This document shows, piece after piece, positions 1 through 7,204 of a stretch of DNA of 64,000 bases (positions are counted from its first letter, which is position 1; each line of letters begins with the position of its first letter). Both the position numbers and the translations under genes were made by a program. The DNA lies in assembly GCF_014764705.1 (NCBI RefSeq), contig NZ_JACXXG010000020.1:21800-85799 (forward strand), given 5' to 3'. The notes under the pieces were generated by a model. That model had not been told where the DNA came from, ran no database searches, and saw only the letters and a program-made list of their open reading frames with translations. The stretch comes from Stutzerimonas kunmingensis. GTDB lineage: Bacteria > Pseudomonadota > Gammaproteobacteria > Pseudomonadales > Pseudomonadaceae.

Positions 1-2
1 AG

Positions 3-1802
3 CTCAAGAAGCGTAATCAGCATGGGTTCCAGAGCCCAACAGGACCTGTAGTGCGCGAAGTGTCGATCGGCGAAACCATCACTGTGGCCGAACTGGCCCA
101 GCAGATGTCGGTGAAAGCGGCCGAAGTCATCAAGTTCATGTTCAAAATGGGCTCGCCCGTCACCATCAACCAGGTGCTGGATCAGGAAACTGCTCAGCTG
201 GTTGCCGAAGAGCTGGGCCACAAGGTCAAGCTGGTCAGCGACAACGCTCTGGAAGAGCAGTTGGCCGAGCTGCTGAAGTTCGAAGGTGAGTCGGTCTCGC
301 GTGCGCCGGTCGTGACCGTGATGGGTCACGTTGACCATGGCAAGACGTCGCTGCTCGACTACATTCGTCGCGCCAAGGTGGCTGTCGGCGAGGCTGGTGG
401 TATCACCCAGCATATCGGTGCCTATCACGTCGAAACCGAGCGTGGCATGGTCACCTTCCTCGACACCCCTGGTCACGCGGCGTTTACCGCCATGCGTGCT
501 CGTGGTGCCAAGGCCACCGACATCGTGATCCTGGTGGTCGCGGCGGATGACGGCGTGATGCCTCAGACGCAGGAAGCCGTCCAGCACGCCAAGGCTGCCG
601 GCGTACCGATCGTGGTCGCGGTGAACAAGATCGACAAGCCGGATGCGAATCCGGACAACATCAAGAACGGCCTAGGCGCGCTCGACGTGATTCCGGAAGA
701 GTGGGGCGGCGACACGCCGTTCATTCCGGTCTCCGCGAAGATGGGTACCGGCGTCGACGAACTGCTCGAAGCCGTTCTGCTGCAGGCCGAGCTCCTCGAG
801 CTCAAGGCAACGCCGTCTGCGCCTGGTCGCGGTGTGGTGGTCGAGTCGCGCCTTGACAAGGGTCGCGGTCCGGTAGCCACCGTGCTGGTTCAGGACGGTA
901 CTCTGCGTCAGGGTGACATGGTCCTGTGTGGCGTCAACTTCGGTCGCGTTCGTGCGATGCTCGACGAGAACGGCAAGCCTGTGAAGGAAGCCGGCCCGTC
1001 GATTCCGGTCGAGATCCTCGGCCTGGATGGTACGCCGGAAGCCGGTGACGACCTGACCGTTGTGGCCGACGAGAAGAAGGCCCGTGAAGTTGCGTTGTTC
1101 CGCCAGGGCAAGTTCCGCGAAGTGAAACTGGCTCGTGCCCATGCCGGCAAGCTGGAGAACATCTTCGAGACCATGGGTCAGGACGAGAAGAAGACGCTCA
1201 ACATCGTGCTCAAGGCAGACGTGCGCGGCTCGCTCGAAGCGCTGCAGGGCTCTCTCAACGGCCTGGGCAACGACGAAGTGCAGGTTCGTGTGGTGGGTGG
1301 CGGTGTCGGTGGTATCACCGAATCCGATGCCAACCTCGCACTGGCCTCCAACGCCGTGCTGTTCGGCTTCAACGTTCGGGCTGATGCGGGGGCGCGCAAG
1401 ATCGTCGAGGCCGAAGGCCTGGACATGCGCTACTACAACGTCATCTACGACATCATTGAGGACGTCAAGAAGGCGCTCACCGGTATGCTCGGCAGCGACG
1501 TTCGCGAGAACATTCTCGGCATCGCCGAAGTGCGTGACGTGTTCCGTTCGCCGAAGTTCGGCGCCATCGCCGGTTGCATGGTCACCGAGGGCTTGGTGCA
1601 TCGCAATCGCCCGATCCGCGTCCTGCGCGACGACGTCGTAATCTTCGAAGGCGAACTGGAATCGCTGCGCCGCTTCAAAGATGACGTCGCGGAAGTCCGC
1701 GCCGGCATGGAATGCGGTATCGGTGTGAAGAGCTACAACGACGTCAAGGTCGGCGACAAGATCGAAGTGTTCGAGAAGGTCGAAGTGGCGCGTTCGCTGT
1801 AA
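3..1802 (+). CDS. infB: Translation initiation factor IF-2, 5' part missing
   Basis: IF-2 is the GTPase that places initiator fMet-tRNA on the 30S subunit and drives 50S joining. The reading frame is open from base 3, so the gene enters from outside the window and about 599 C-terminal residues are visible. Full IF-2 is usually 830-890 residues, so the N-terminal region is missing. All G motifs are present: GHVDHGKT near visible residue 108, DTPGH, NKID and SAK. IF-2 beta-barrel and C-terminal fMet-tRNA-binding domains follow. A GTG at 51 is internal to the domain sequence and is not the true start. rbfA and truB follow on the same strand, the usual nusA-infB-rbfA-truB-rpsO-pnp cluster. Confidence 0.97.
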   Translation, partial: LKKRNQHGFQSPTGPVVREVSIGETITVAELAQQMSVKAAEVIKFMFKMGSPVTINQVLDQETAQLVAEELGHKVKLVSDNALEEQLAELLKFEGESVSRAPVVTVMGHVDHGKTSLLDYIRRAKVAVGEAGGITQHIGAYHVETERGMVTFLDTPGHAAFTAMRARGAKATDIVILVVAADDGVMPQTQEAVQHAKAAGVPIVVAVNKIDKPDANPDNIKNGLGALDVIPEEWGGDTPFIPVSAKMGTGVDELLEAVLLQAELLELKATPSAPGRGVVVESRLDKGRGPVATVLVQDGTLRQGDMVLCGVNFGRVRAMLDENGKPVKEAGPSIPVEILGLDGTPEAGDDLTVVADEKKAREVALFRQGKFREVKLARAHAGKLENIFETMGQDEKKTLNIVLKADVRGSLEALQGSLNGLGNDEVQVRVVGGGVGGITESDANLALASNAVLFGFNVRADAGARKIVEAEGLDMRYYNVIYDIIEDVKKALTGMLGSDVRENILGIAEVRDVFRSPKFGAIAGCMVTEGLVHRNRPIRVLRDDVVIFEGELESLRRFKDDVAEVRAGMECGIGVKSYNDVKVGDKIEVFEKVEVARSL

Positions 1803-1817
1803 GCAAGCGTCAGTCTG

Positions 1818-1879
1818 AAAGCTGGGAGCAAGGAGTCGGTGGCCGCTTGGGACGGTTACCGCTTCGAGCTTCCAGCTTT
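1818..1879. repeat. Intergenic inverted repeat between infB and rbfA
   Basis: The left arm AAAGCTGGGAGC (1818-1829) pairs with GCTTCCAGCTTT (1868-1879), 11 of 12 positions. The same arm sequence recurs in the rpsO-pnp gap at 3616-3686, so this looks like one copy of a dispersed palindromic element. It lies within the operon, between the infB stop and the rbfA ribosome-binding site. Confidence 0.6.
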
Positions 1880-1903
1880 CGGCTTTTAAACGGGTGGAAA
1901 TTT

Positions 1904-2293
1904 ATGGCCAAAGAATTCAGTCGTACCCAGCGTATCGGCGATCAGATGCAGCGCGAACTGGCGCTGCTCATTCAGCGTGAGATCAAGGATCCGCGTTTGG
2001 GTCTGGTCACCATCACTGCGGTCGACGTCAGTCGTGATCTTTCCCACGCGAAGATCTTCATCACCATCATGGGGCAGGACGACGACCAGGAGGCGGTCAA
2101 GGGCAACTTGCGCATCCTTAACGACGCTGCCGGATTCCTGCGCATGCAGCTGGGCAAGAGCATGAAGCTGCGCACTGTTCCGCAACTGCATTTCAACTAC
2201 GACGCCAGCATTCGTCGTGGTGTCGAGTTGAGCTCGCTGATCGAGCGCGCAGTGGCGGAAGATCGCAAGCACAGCGATGAGCGCGGAGAATAG
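1904..2293 (+). CDS. rbfA: 30S ribosome-binding factor A
   Basis: RbfA is a small KH-type protein that binds the 30S subunit and helps mature the 5' end of 16S rRNA, including cold adaptation. The protein has 129 residues, beginning [14 protein letters not shown], which is typical of the family. An open frame extends further upstream, but the ATG at 1904 follows GGGTGGAAA and gives the family-standard N-terminus. The stop is 2 bases before the truB start, so the two are translationally coupled in the infB operon. Confidence 0.97.
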   Translation: MAKEFSRTQRIGDQMQRELALLIQREIKDPRLGLVTITAVDVSRDLSHAKIFITIMGQDDDQEAVKGNLRILNDAAGFLRMQLGKSMKLRTVPQLHFNYDASIRRGVELSSLIERAVAEDRKHSDERGE

Positions 2294-2295
2294 GT

Positions 2296-3213
2296 GTGGC
2301 ACAGGTCAAGCGTGTACGCCGTAACGTGAATGGCATCATCCTGCTCGACAAGCCGCGCGGGTTCACCTCCAATGCGGCCTTGCAGAAGGTCCGCTGGTTG
2401 CTCAACGCGGAAAAAGCTGGGCATACCGGAAGTCTCGACCCTCTTGCCACTGGTGTGTTGCCGCTGTGTTTTGGCGAGGCCACCAAGTTCTCGCAGTACC
2501 TTCTGGACGCGGACAAGGCCTACGAGACGGTCATGCAGCTGGGGGTCACCACGACCACCGCCGATGCCGAAGGCGAGGTCCTGGAGCGCAAGCCGGTCGC
2601 GGTCACCGTCAAGAAGCTGGAGGCGCTGCTGCCGCAGTTTCGCGGTGACATCCTGCAGGTGCCGCCGATGTATTCGGCGCTCAAGCGGGACGGCCAGCCG
2701 CTGTACAAACTGGCGCGTGCCGGAGAGGTGGTGGAGCGCGAGCCGCGTTCTGTTAATATTGCGCGCTTGGAGTTGCTCTCGCTTGACGGCGACAAGGCGC
2801 GACTCGCCGTTGCATGCAGCAAAGGCACCTATATCCGCACCTTGGTCGAAGACATCGGCCAGTTGCTCGGCTGTGGTGCGCACGTTGCCGAGCTGCGGCG
2901 AACCCAGGCCGGGCCGTTCGACCTGTCGCAGACGGTAACGCTCGAAACGCTTGAGCAGTTGCATGGTGAGGGTGGTGCCGAGGCGCTGGATAGTCTCTTG
3001 CAACCGGTGGACAGCGGGCTTGAGCATTGGCCGTTGTTGCAGTTGTCCGAGCACAGTGCCTATTACTGGCTGCATGGACAACCGGTGCGGGCGCCAGAAG
3101 CTCCCAAGTACGGCATGGTTCGCGTACAGGATAACAATGGTCGCTTCATCGGTATCGGTGAAGTGAGCGAAGACGGGCGCATCGCGCCACGTCGGTTGAT
3201 TCGGTCGGAATGA
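2296..3213 (+). CDS. truB: tRNA pseudouridine-55 synthase
   Basis: TruB converts U55 in the T-loop of tRNAs to pseudouridine and also acts as a tRNA folding chaperone. It has 305 residues and a GTG start two bases after the rbfA stop. The catalytic aspartate lies in the motif [15 protein letters not shown] near residue 48. The C-terminal region (about 245-305) fits the small PUA-like domain of TruB. Confidence 0.97.
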   Translation: MAQVKRVRRNVNGIILLDKPRGFTSNAALQKVRWLLNAEKAGHTGSLDPLATGVLPLCFGEATKFSQYLLDADKAYETVMQLGVTTTTADAEGEVLERKPVAVTVKKLEALLPQFRGDILQVPPMYSALKRDGQPLYKLARAGEVVEREPRSVNIARLELLSLDGDKARLAVACSKGTYIRTLVEDIGQLLGCGAHVAELRRTQAGPFDLSQTVTLETLEQLHGEGGAEALDSLLQPVDSGLEHWPLLQLSEHSAYYWLHGQPVRAPEAPKYGMVRVQDNNGRFIGIGEVSEDGRIAPRRLIRSE

Positions 3214-3302
3214 CCGTTACGCGGCGCGTTCGCGCGTTGCGTCAGAGGGTGGCTGTCAGCAGGCACGGTCATTTCTCTTTATTAAACACGGGATGATTCC
3301 CG
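3209..3302 (+). promoter_or_regulatory. truB-rpsO intergenic hairpins and rpsO leader
   Basis: AATGACCG at 3209-3216, overlapping the truB stop, pairs perfectly with CGGTCATT at 3266-3273. GC-rich sequence lies between the arms and a T-rich run (TTTCTCTTTATT) follows, so the structure could end truB transcripts. A second hairpin CGGGA-TGAT-TCCCG lies at about 3289-3302, just before the rpsO Shine-Dalgarno AAGGAG. It may belong to an S15-responsive leader, but that is inference only. Confidence 0.4.
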
Positions 3303-3327
3303 GCCTGTTCACTCAAGGAGCCCTATC

Positions 3328-3597
3328 ATGGCACTGAGCGTTGAAGAAAAAGCCCAGATCGTTAACGAGTACAAGCAAGCTGAAGGCGATACCGGTTCTC
3401 CGGAAGTGCAGGTAGCCCTGCTGACCGCCAACATCAACAAGCTGCAGGACCACTTCAAGGCCAACGGCAAAGACCACCACTCGCGTCGTGGTCTGATCCG
3501 TATGGTTAACCAGCGCCGCAAGCTGCTGGATTACCTGAAGGGTAAGGACACCACTCGTTACAGCACCCTGATCGGTCGTCTGGGTCTGCGTCGCTAA
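3328..3597 (+). CDS. rpsO: 30S ribosomal protein S15
   Basis: S15 is a primary 16S rRNA-binding protein of the small-subunit platform. The 89-residue length is exactly the family norm, and the conserved tail ending in RLGLRR is present. The ATG at 3328 follows a strong AAGGAG. rpsO precedes pnp as in other gammaproteobacteria, where S15 represses its own translation and the rpsO-pnp transcript is cut by RNase III. The rpsO-pnp gap here holds a strong inverted repeat (3616-3686). Confidence 0.98.
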   Translation: MALSVEEKAQIVNEYKQAEGDTGSPEVQVALLTANINKLQDHFKANGKDHHSRRGLIRMVNQRRKLLDYLKGKDTTRYSTLIGRLGLRR

Positions 3598-3615
3598 GAC
3601 GCGCCCGCGCTGGAA

Positions 3616-3686
3616 GCCGGAAGCTGGAAGCCTGAAGTTGAAAGTGGGATATCCCCTCGATCAGCTTCGGTCTTCCAGCTTTTGGC
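3616..3686. repeat. Intergenic inverted repeat between rpsO and pnp
   Basis: The left arm (3616-3639) and right arm (3663-3686) share the core AAGCTGGAAG/CTTCCAGCTT and flanking pairs. The loop contains the palindrome GGGATATCCC (about 3647-3656). The arms match those at 1818-1879, so both belong to one repeat family. In the transcript this is a long hairpin where other bacteria have an RNase III processing site that controls pnp. Whether it does that here is untested. Confidence 0.65.
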
Positions 3687-3762
3687 TTTCTTGCAGGTCG
3701 TTCCGGGCCGACTCCCGGGCGTTCTGCCAATTTCCCCAAGGCAACAAAGAGAAGGAAAAACC

Positions 3763-5868
3763 GTGAATCCGGTAATCAAGAAGTTTCAATTCGGTCAGTC
3801 GACCGTAACCCTGGAAACGGGTCGTATCGCTCGCCAGGCCTCCGGCGCAGTGCTGGTCACCGTCGATGACGACGTCACCGTGCTGGTAACCGTGGTCGGT
3901 GCCAAGACCGCCGATCCGAGCAAGGGGTTCTTCCCGCTCTCCGTGCATTACCAGGAGAAGACCTACGCAGCCGGCAAGATCCCTGGCGGCTTCTTCAAGC
4001 GGGAGGCGCGTCCTTCCGAGAAAGAAACCCTGACCTCTCGCCTGATCGATCGTCCGATCCGTCCGCTGTTTCCGGAAGGTTTCCAGAACGAAGTGCAGGT
4101 CATCTGTACCGTCGTTTCCACCAGCAAGAAGACTGATCCGGACATCGCCGCGATGATCGGTACTTCGGCCGCCCTGGCTGTTTCCGGTATTCCGTTTGAC
4201 GGCCCGATCGGCGCCGCACGCGTGGCCTTCCATCCGGAAACCGGCTACCTGCTGAACCCGAACTACGAGCAGCTCAAGGCTTCCAGCCTGGACATGGTCG
4301 TGGCCGGCACCAAGGACGCCGTACTGATGGTCGAGTCGGAAGCCAAAGAGCTGACCGAAGACCAGATGCTGGGCGCCGTGCTGTTCGCCCATGACGAGTT
4401 CCAGGCCGTGATCAAGGCTGTCGAAGAGCTCGCCGCCGAAGCCGGCAAGCCGCGCTGGGACTGGACTGCTCCGCAGGCCAACACCGCGTTGCTGGATGCC
4501 ATCCGTGCCGAGTTCGGCGAAGCCATCTCCCAGGCTTACACCATCACCATCAAGCAGGACCGCTACGCGCGCCTGGGTGAGCTGAAGGACCAGGTCGTTG
4601 CCAAGTTCTCCGGTGAAGAAGGCCAGCCGTCTGCCGGCGAAGTGAAGGATGCCTTCGGTGAGATCGAATATCGCACCGTTCGCGAGAACATCGTCAATGG
4701 CAAGCCACGCATCGATGGTCGCGACACCCGCACCGTCCGCGGGCTGAACATCGAGGTCGGCGTACTCGACAAGACCCACGGTTCGGCGCTGTTCACCCGT
4801 GGTGAGACCCAGGCTCTGGTAGTTGCCACTCTCGGCACCGCCCGTGACGCACAGCTGCTCGACACCCTCGAAGGCGAGAAGAAAGACCCCTTCATGCTGC
4901 ACTACAACTTCCCGCCGTACTCGGTGGGCGAGTGTGGTCGCATGGGTGCTACTGGCCGTCGCGAAATCGGCCACGGTCGTCTGGCCCGTCGTGGCGTCGC
5001 CGCCATGCTGCCGAGCGCCGACGAATTCCCCTACACCATCCGTGTAGTGTCGGAAATCACCGAATCCAATGGTTCGTCCTCCATGGCTTCCGTCTGCGGT
5101 GCTTCCCTGGCCCTTATGGACGCTGGTGTGCCAATGAAGGCTCCGGTGGCCGGTATCGCCATGGGTCTGGTCAAGGAAGGCGAGAAGTTTGCCGTTCTGA
5201 CCGACATCCTCGGTGACGAAGATCACCTGGGCGACATGGACTTCAAGGTAGCCGGTACCGCCAAGGGCGTGACCGCGCTGCAGATGGACATCAAAATCCA
5301 GGGAATCACCGAAGAGATCATGGAGCAGGCGCTGGAGCAGGCTCTGGAAGCTCGCCTGAACATCCTCGGCCAGATGAACCAGGTCATCGCCCAGTCACGC
5401 AGCGAGCTGTCGGCCAACGCGCCGACCATGATCGCCATGAAGATCGACCAGGACAAGATCCGCGACGTGATCGGCAAGGGCGGCGCTACCATTCGCGCTA
5501 TCTGCGAAGAGACCAAGGCCTCGATCGACATCGAAGACGATGGCTCGATCAAGATCTTCGGCGAAACCAAGGAAGCGGCAGAGGCGGCCAAGCAGCGCGT
5601 ACTGGGCATCACCGCTGAAGCCGAAATCGGCAAGATCTACGTCGGCAAGATCGAGCGCATCGTCGACTTCGGCGCGTTCGTAAACATCCTCCCGGGCAAG
5701 GATGGCTTGGTGCACATCTCGCAGATCAGCGATCAGCGTATCGAGAAAGTCACCGATGTGCTTAAAGAAGGTCAGGAAGTGAAGGTGCTGGTGCTGGACG
5801 TGGACAACCGCGGCCGTATCAAGCTCTCCATCAAGGACGTTGCCGCCGCTGAAGCCTCTGGCGTTTGA
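3763..5868 (+). CDS. pnp: Polynucleotide phosphorylase
   Basis: PNPase is a trimeric 3'-5' phosphorolytic exoribonuclease and a degradosome partner. With the GTG start at 3763 (behind AGAAGGAAAA) it has 701 residues and begins [11 protein letters not shown], the standard N-terminus. The open frame starts 27 codons earlier, but that extension covers the intergenic repeat and is unlikely to be coding. Two RNase PH domains (about 1-210 and 310-530) are followed by a KH domain ([12 protein letters not shown], about 555-615) and an S1 domain (about 620-690). Confidence 0.97.
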   Translation: MNPVIKKFQFGQSTVTLETGRIARQASGAVLVTVDDDVTVLVTVVGAKTADPSKGFFPLSVHYQEKTYAAGKIPGGFFKREARPSEKETLTSRLIDRPIRPLFPEGFQNEVQVICTVVSTSKKTDPDIAAMIGTSAALAVSGIPFDGPIGAARVAFHPETGYLLNPNYEQLKASSLDMVVAGTKDAVLMVESEAKELTEDQMLGAVLFAHDEFQAVIKAVEELAAEAGKPRWDWTAPQANTALLDAIRAEFGEAISQAYTITIKQDRYARLGELKDQVVAKFSGEEGQPSAGEVKDAFGEIEYRTVRENIVNGKPRIDGRDTRTVRGLNIEVGVLDKTHGSALFTRGETQALVVATLGTARDAQLLDTLEGEKKDPFMLHYNFPPYSVGECGRMGATGRREIGHGRLARRGVAAMLPSADEFPYTIRVVSEITESNGSSSMASVCGASLALMDAGVPMKAPVAGIAMGLVKEGEKFAVLTDILGDEDHLGDMDFKVAGTAKGVTALQMDIKIQGITEEIMEQALEQALEARLNILGQMNQVIAQSRSELSANAPTMIAMKIDQDKIRDVIGKGGATIRAICEETKASIDIEDDGSIKIFGETKEAAEAAKQRVLGITAEAEIGKIYVGKIERIVDFGAFVNILPGKDGLVHISQISDQRIEKVTDVLKEGQEVKVLVLDVDNRGRIKLSIKDVAAAEASGV

Positions 5869-5886
5869 CAGCTGGCAGTTGAACAG

Positions 5887-5907
5887 AAGGGCCTTCGGGC
5901 CCTTTTT
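5887..5907 (+). terminator. Rho-independent terminator after pnp
   Basis: The stem AAGGGCC/GGCCCTT has a short TCG-type loop and is followed by TTTTT. It lies 19 bases after the pnp stop and closes the infB-pnp operon. Confidence 0.85.
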
Positions 5908-5972
5908 GTTTGGTCGTGATATTTATTCAATGCCTGTGCGAGATTGCAAGATGCACGCAGCGGCCGGGGGAA

Positions 5973-5989
5973 ACTTGCAATGTGCAAGT
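5973..5989. promoter_or_regulatory. Perfect palindrome, candidate enhancer site for the sigma54 promoter
   Basis: ACTTGCA-ATG-TGCAAGT is a 7-bp perfect inverted repeat with a 3-base spacer. A related, weaker half-site pair TTGCA-AGA-TGCA lies at 5944-5955. The palindrome centre is about 98 bases before the predicted sigma54 start near 6079, the usual place for an enhancer-binding activator. It does not resemble the NtrC site or the CbrB-type palindrome seen at crcZ. Confidence 0.5.
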
Positions 5990-6012
5990 AACTCGTGAAT
6001 TGCTGCCATGCA

Positions 6013-6025
6013 TAACTTATTGATT
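6013..6025 (-). promoter_or_regulatory. IHF-binding site candidate
   Basis: TAACTTATTGATT is an exact match, on the minus strand, to the IHF consensus WATCAANNNNTTR. It lies between the palindrome at 5973 and the -24/-12 element at 6053, where IHF bends DNA at sigma54 promoters. Confidence 0.55.
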
Positions 6026-6052
6026 ATTAAGGATAAAAAAATAACAGCAAGT

Positions 6053-6067
6053 TGGCACAACGCTTGC
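6053..6067 (+). promoter_or_regulatory. Sigma54 (RpoN) -24/-12 promoter for the BON-domain gene
   Basis: TGGCAC-AACGC-TTGC matches the sigma54 consensus, with GG and GC separated by exactly 10 bases. Transcription should begin near 6079, about 55 bases before the gene start at 6133. Confidence 0.7.
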
Positions 6068-6132
6068 GCTGTTATTCGTGCATCTGAGGCCGGAGTCATG
6101 CCCCAGAAACCACGAGAACAGGAGTGACATCT

Positions 6133-6501
6133 ATGAAGACTACTCAGACACTTACTGCCGCTGCCATCGCCGCTGCTCTTAGCCTGCCGTTCGCCGGCGC
6201 CGCTCTGGCCGATACCACGCCTGCCATCGACAAGAACGATACCGTCATGCTGGCCGCCAACACTATGGACGATGCCGGTGATGCTGCTTCCGATACCTGG
6301 ATCACCACCAAGGTGAAATCCACCCTGCTGGCCGAAGACGCGACTCCCGGCATGGACATAGAAGTGGAAACCAAGGATGGCGTTGTTTCGCTGTCCGGGA
6401 CCGTAGCTACCGAAGCCGAGAAAGAAGCTGCCGTGGCCAAGGCCAAGGGCATCAAAGGCGTTCGTGAAGTCTCTGCCGACGGCCTGAAAGCCGCCGAGTA
6501 A
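6133..6501 (+). CDS. Periplasmic BON-domain protein (OsmY-like)
   Basis: This 122-residue protein has a classical signal peptide of about 27 residues ending ALA-D. One BON domain (about residues 55-118) follows, with the typical KSTLLAE...V...GVVSLSGTV pattern. BON domains are thought to bind phospholipid or other envelope surfaces, and OsmY-type proteins respond to envelope or osmotic stress. A GTG lies three codons upstream at 6124, but AGGAG at 6120-6124 is correctly spaced only for the ATG at 6133. The gene is monocistronic, between a sigma54 promoter and a strong terminator. Confidence 0.88.
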   Translation: MKTTQTLTAAAIAAALSLPFAGAALADTTPAIDKNDTVMLAANTMDDAGDAASDTWITTKVKSTLLAEDATPGMDIEVETKDGVVSLSGTVATEAEKEAAVAKAKGIKGVREVSADGLKAAE

Positions 6502-6541
6502 CAGAGTTCTCCTCGCCAGTAGCTGGCGGGGCGCAAATCAG

Positions 6542-6569
6542 AAAACCCCACTCTATAGTGGGGTTTTTT
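6542..6569 (+). terminator. Rho-independent terminator after the BON gene
   Basis: The arms AAAACCCCACT and AGTGGGGTTTT pair perfectly over 11 bp around a CTAT loop, with further T residues. The A run on the left makes it potentially bidirectional, so it could also end the minus-strand DUF2845 transcript that stops at 6575. Confidence 0.9.
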
Positions 6570-6574
6570 GTGTC

Positions 6575-6886
6575 CTAGTTTCCTCGCTCACTGGTGATCT
6601 GCCGGAGACGATTGCCTTCGAATCGCAGGAAATGGAGCATGCCGTTGTTCGGCCCGTAGACCCATTCCTCGACAGGCACCTCCTGTTGGTAGCCATGATC
6701 ATCAACGATCTCCTTGTAACCTACCAAGGCGGCGCTGGATGGCTCGCCGCATTTGCTGCGAACCTCGGCCGTGGTGGCTTCCAGACTCACCAGGCGGCTG
6801 TTGCAGCGATAGGTAGAAGAGGCCTGCGCTTGCAGGGTGACCAGCAACAGGCAAAGCAGAAGTGTGGCGGGAACGCGACGGTCCAT
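6575..6886 (-). CDS. Secreted DUF2845 family protein (first copy)
   Basis: This small exported protein of 103 residues has a signal peptide of about 22 residues ending QAQA-S. The mature part shows the DUF2845 pattern: YRCNSRLV, a second cysteine in VRSKCGEPS, EEWVYGPNNG and FEGNRL. The two cysteines could form a disulfide. Its function is unknown. It is paralogous to the next gene (6905-7204) and lies 18 bases after it in the same direction, so it is the last gene of a three-gene unit with the DUF748 gene. Confidence 0.85.
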   Translation of the reverse strand: MDRRVPATLLLCLLLVTLQAQASSTYRCNSRLVSLEATTAEVRSKCGEPSSAALVGYKEIVDDHGYQQEVPVEEWVYGPNNGMLHFLRFEGNRLRQITSERGN

Positions 6887-6904
6887 CGGTATGGCTCCAG
6901 GGGA

Positions 6905-7204
6905 TCAGTTGGCTCTGCGGGTTTCAATGCGAACCAGGCGGTTGCCTTCGAAGGTCAGGATGCTGAGCATGCCATTACGCGGACCGTAAACCCATTCCTC
7001 CAGCGCGAACTCCTGGCGGTCGTTACGGCTGAGCGTGTAGCCGACAAGATCGCGGTGCTTCGGCACGCCGCACTTGCTTTCCACTTCGAAGGCGCGGTCA
7101 CCCGTGGTGACGAGCTGGCTCCCGCAACGAAGGGTATCGGCGTGAGCCCCGGAAAACGCGGCCAGCAGTACACAAGCAACAACGTATTTACGCGAGATCA
7201 TCAT
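6905..7204 (-). CDS. Secreted DUF2845 family protein (second copy)
   Basis: This 99-residue exported protein has a signal peptide ending GAHA-D. It shares with its neighbour the motifs LRCGSQLV, ESKCGVP, EEWVYGPRNGM and FEGNRLV, so the pair arose by tandem duplication. Its start overlaps the stop of the upstream DUF748 gene by four bases (ATGA), indicating coupled translation. A second ATG follows directly at 7201. The function is unknown; the envelope is the likely location. Confidence 0.85.
   Translation of the reverse strand: MMISRKYVVACVLLAAFSGAHADTLRCGSQLVTTGDRAFEVESKCGVPKHRDLVGYTLSRNDRQEFALEEWVYGPRNGMLSILTFEGNRLVRIETRRAN

Noticed and set aside
5973..5989. Palindrome at 5973 as an NtrC or CbrB site
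   Set aside because: The half-site ACTTGCA differs from the NtrC TGCACC type and from the TGTTAC half-sites before crcZ.
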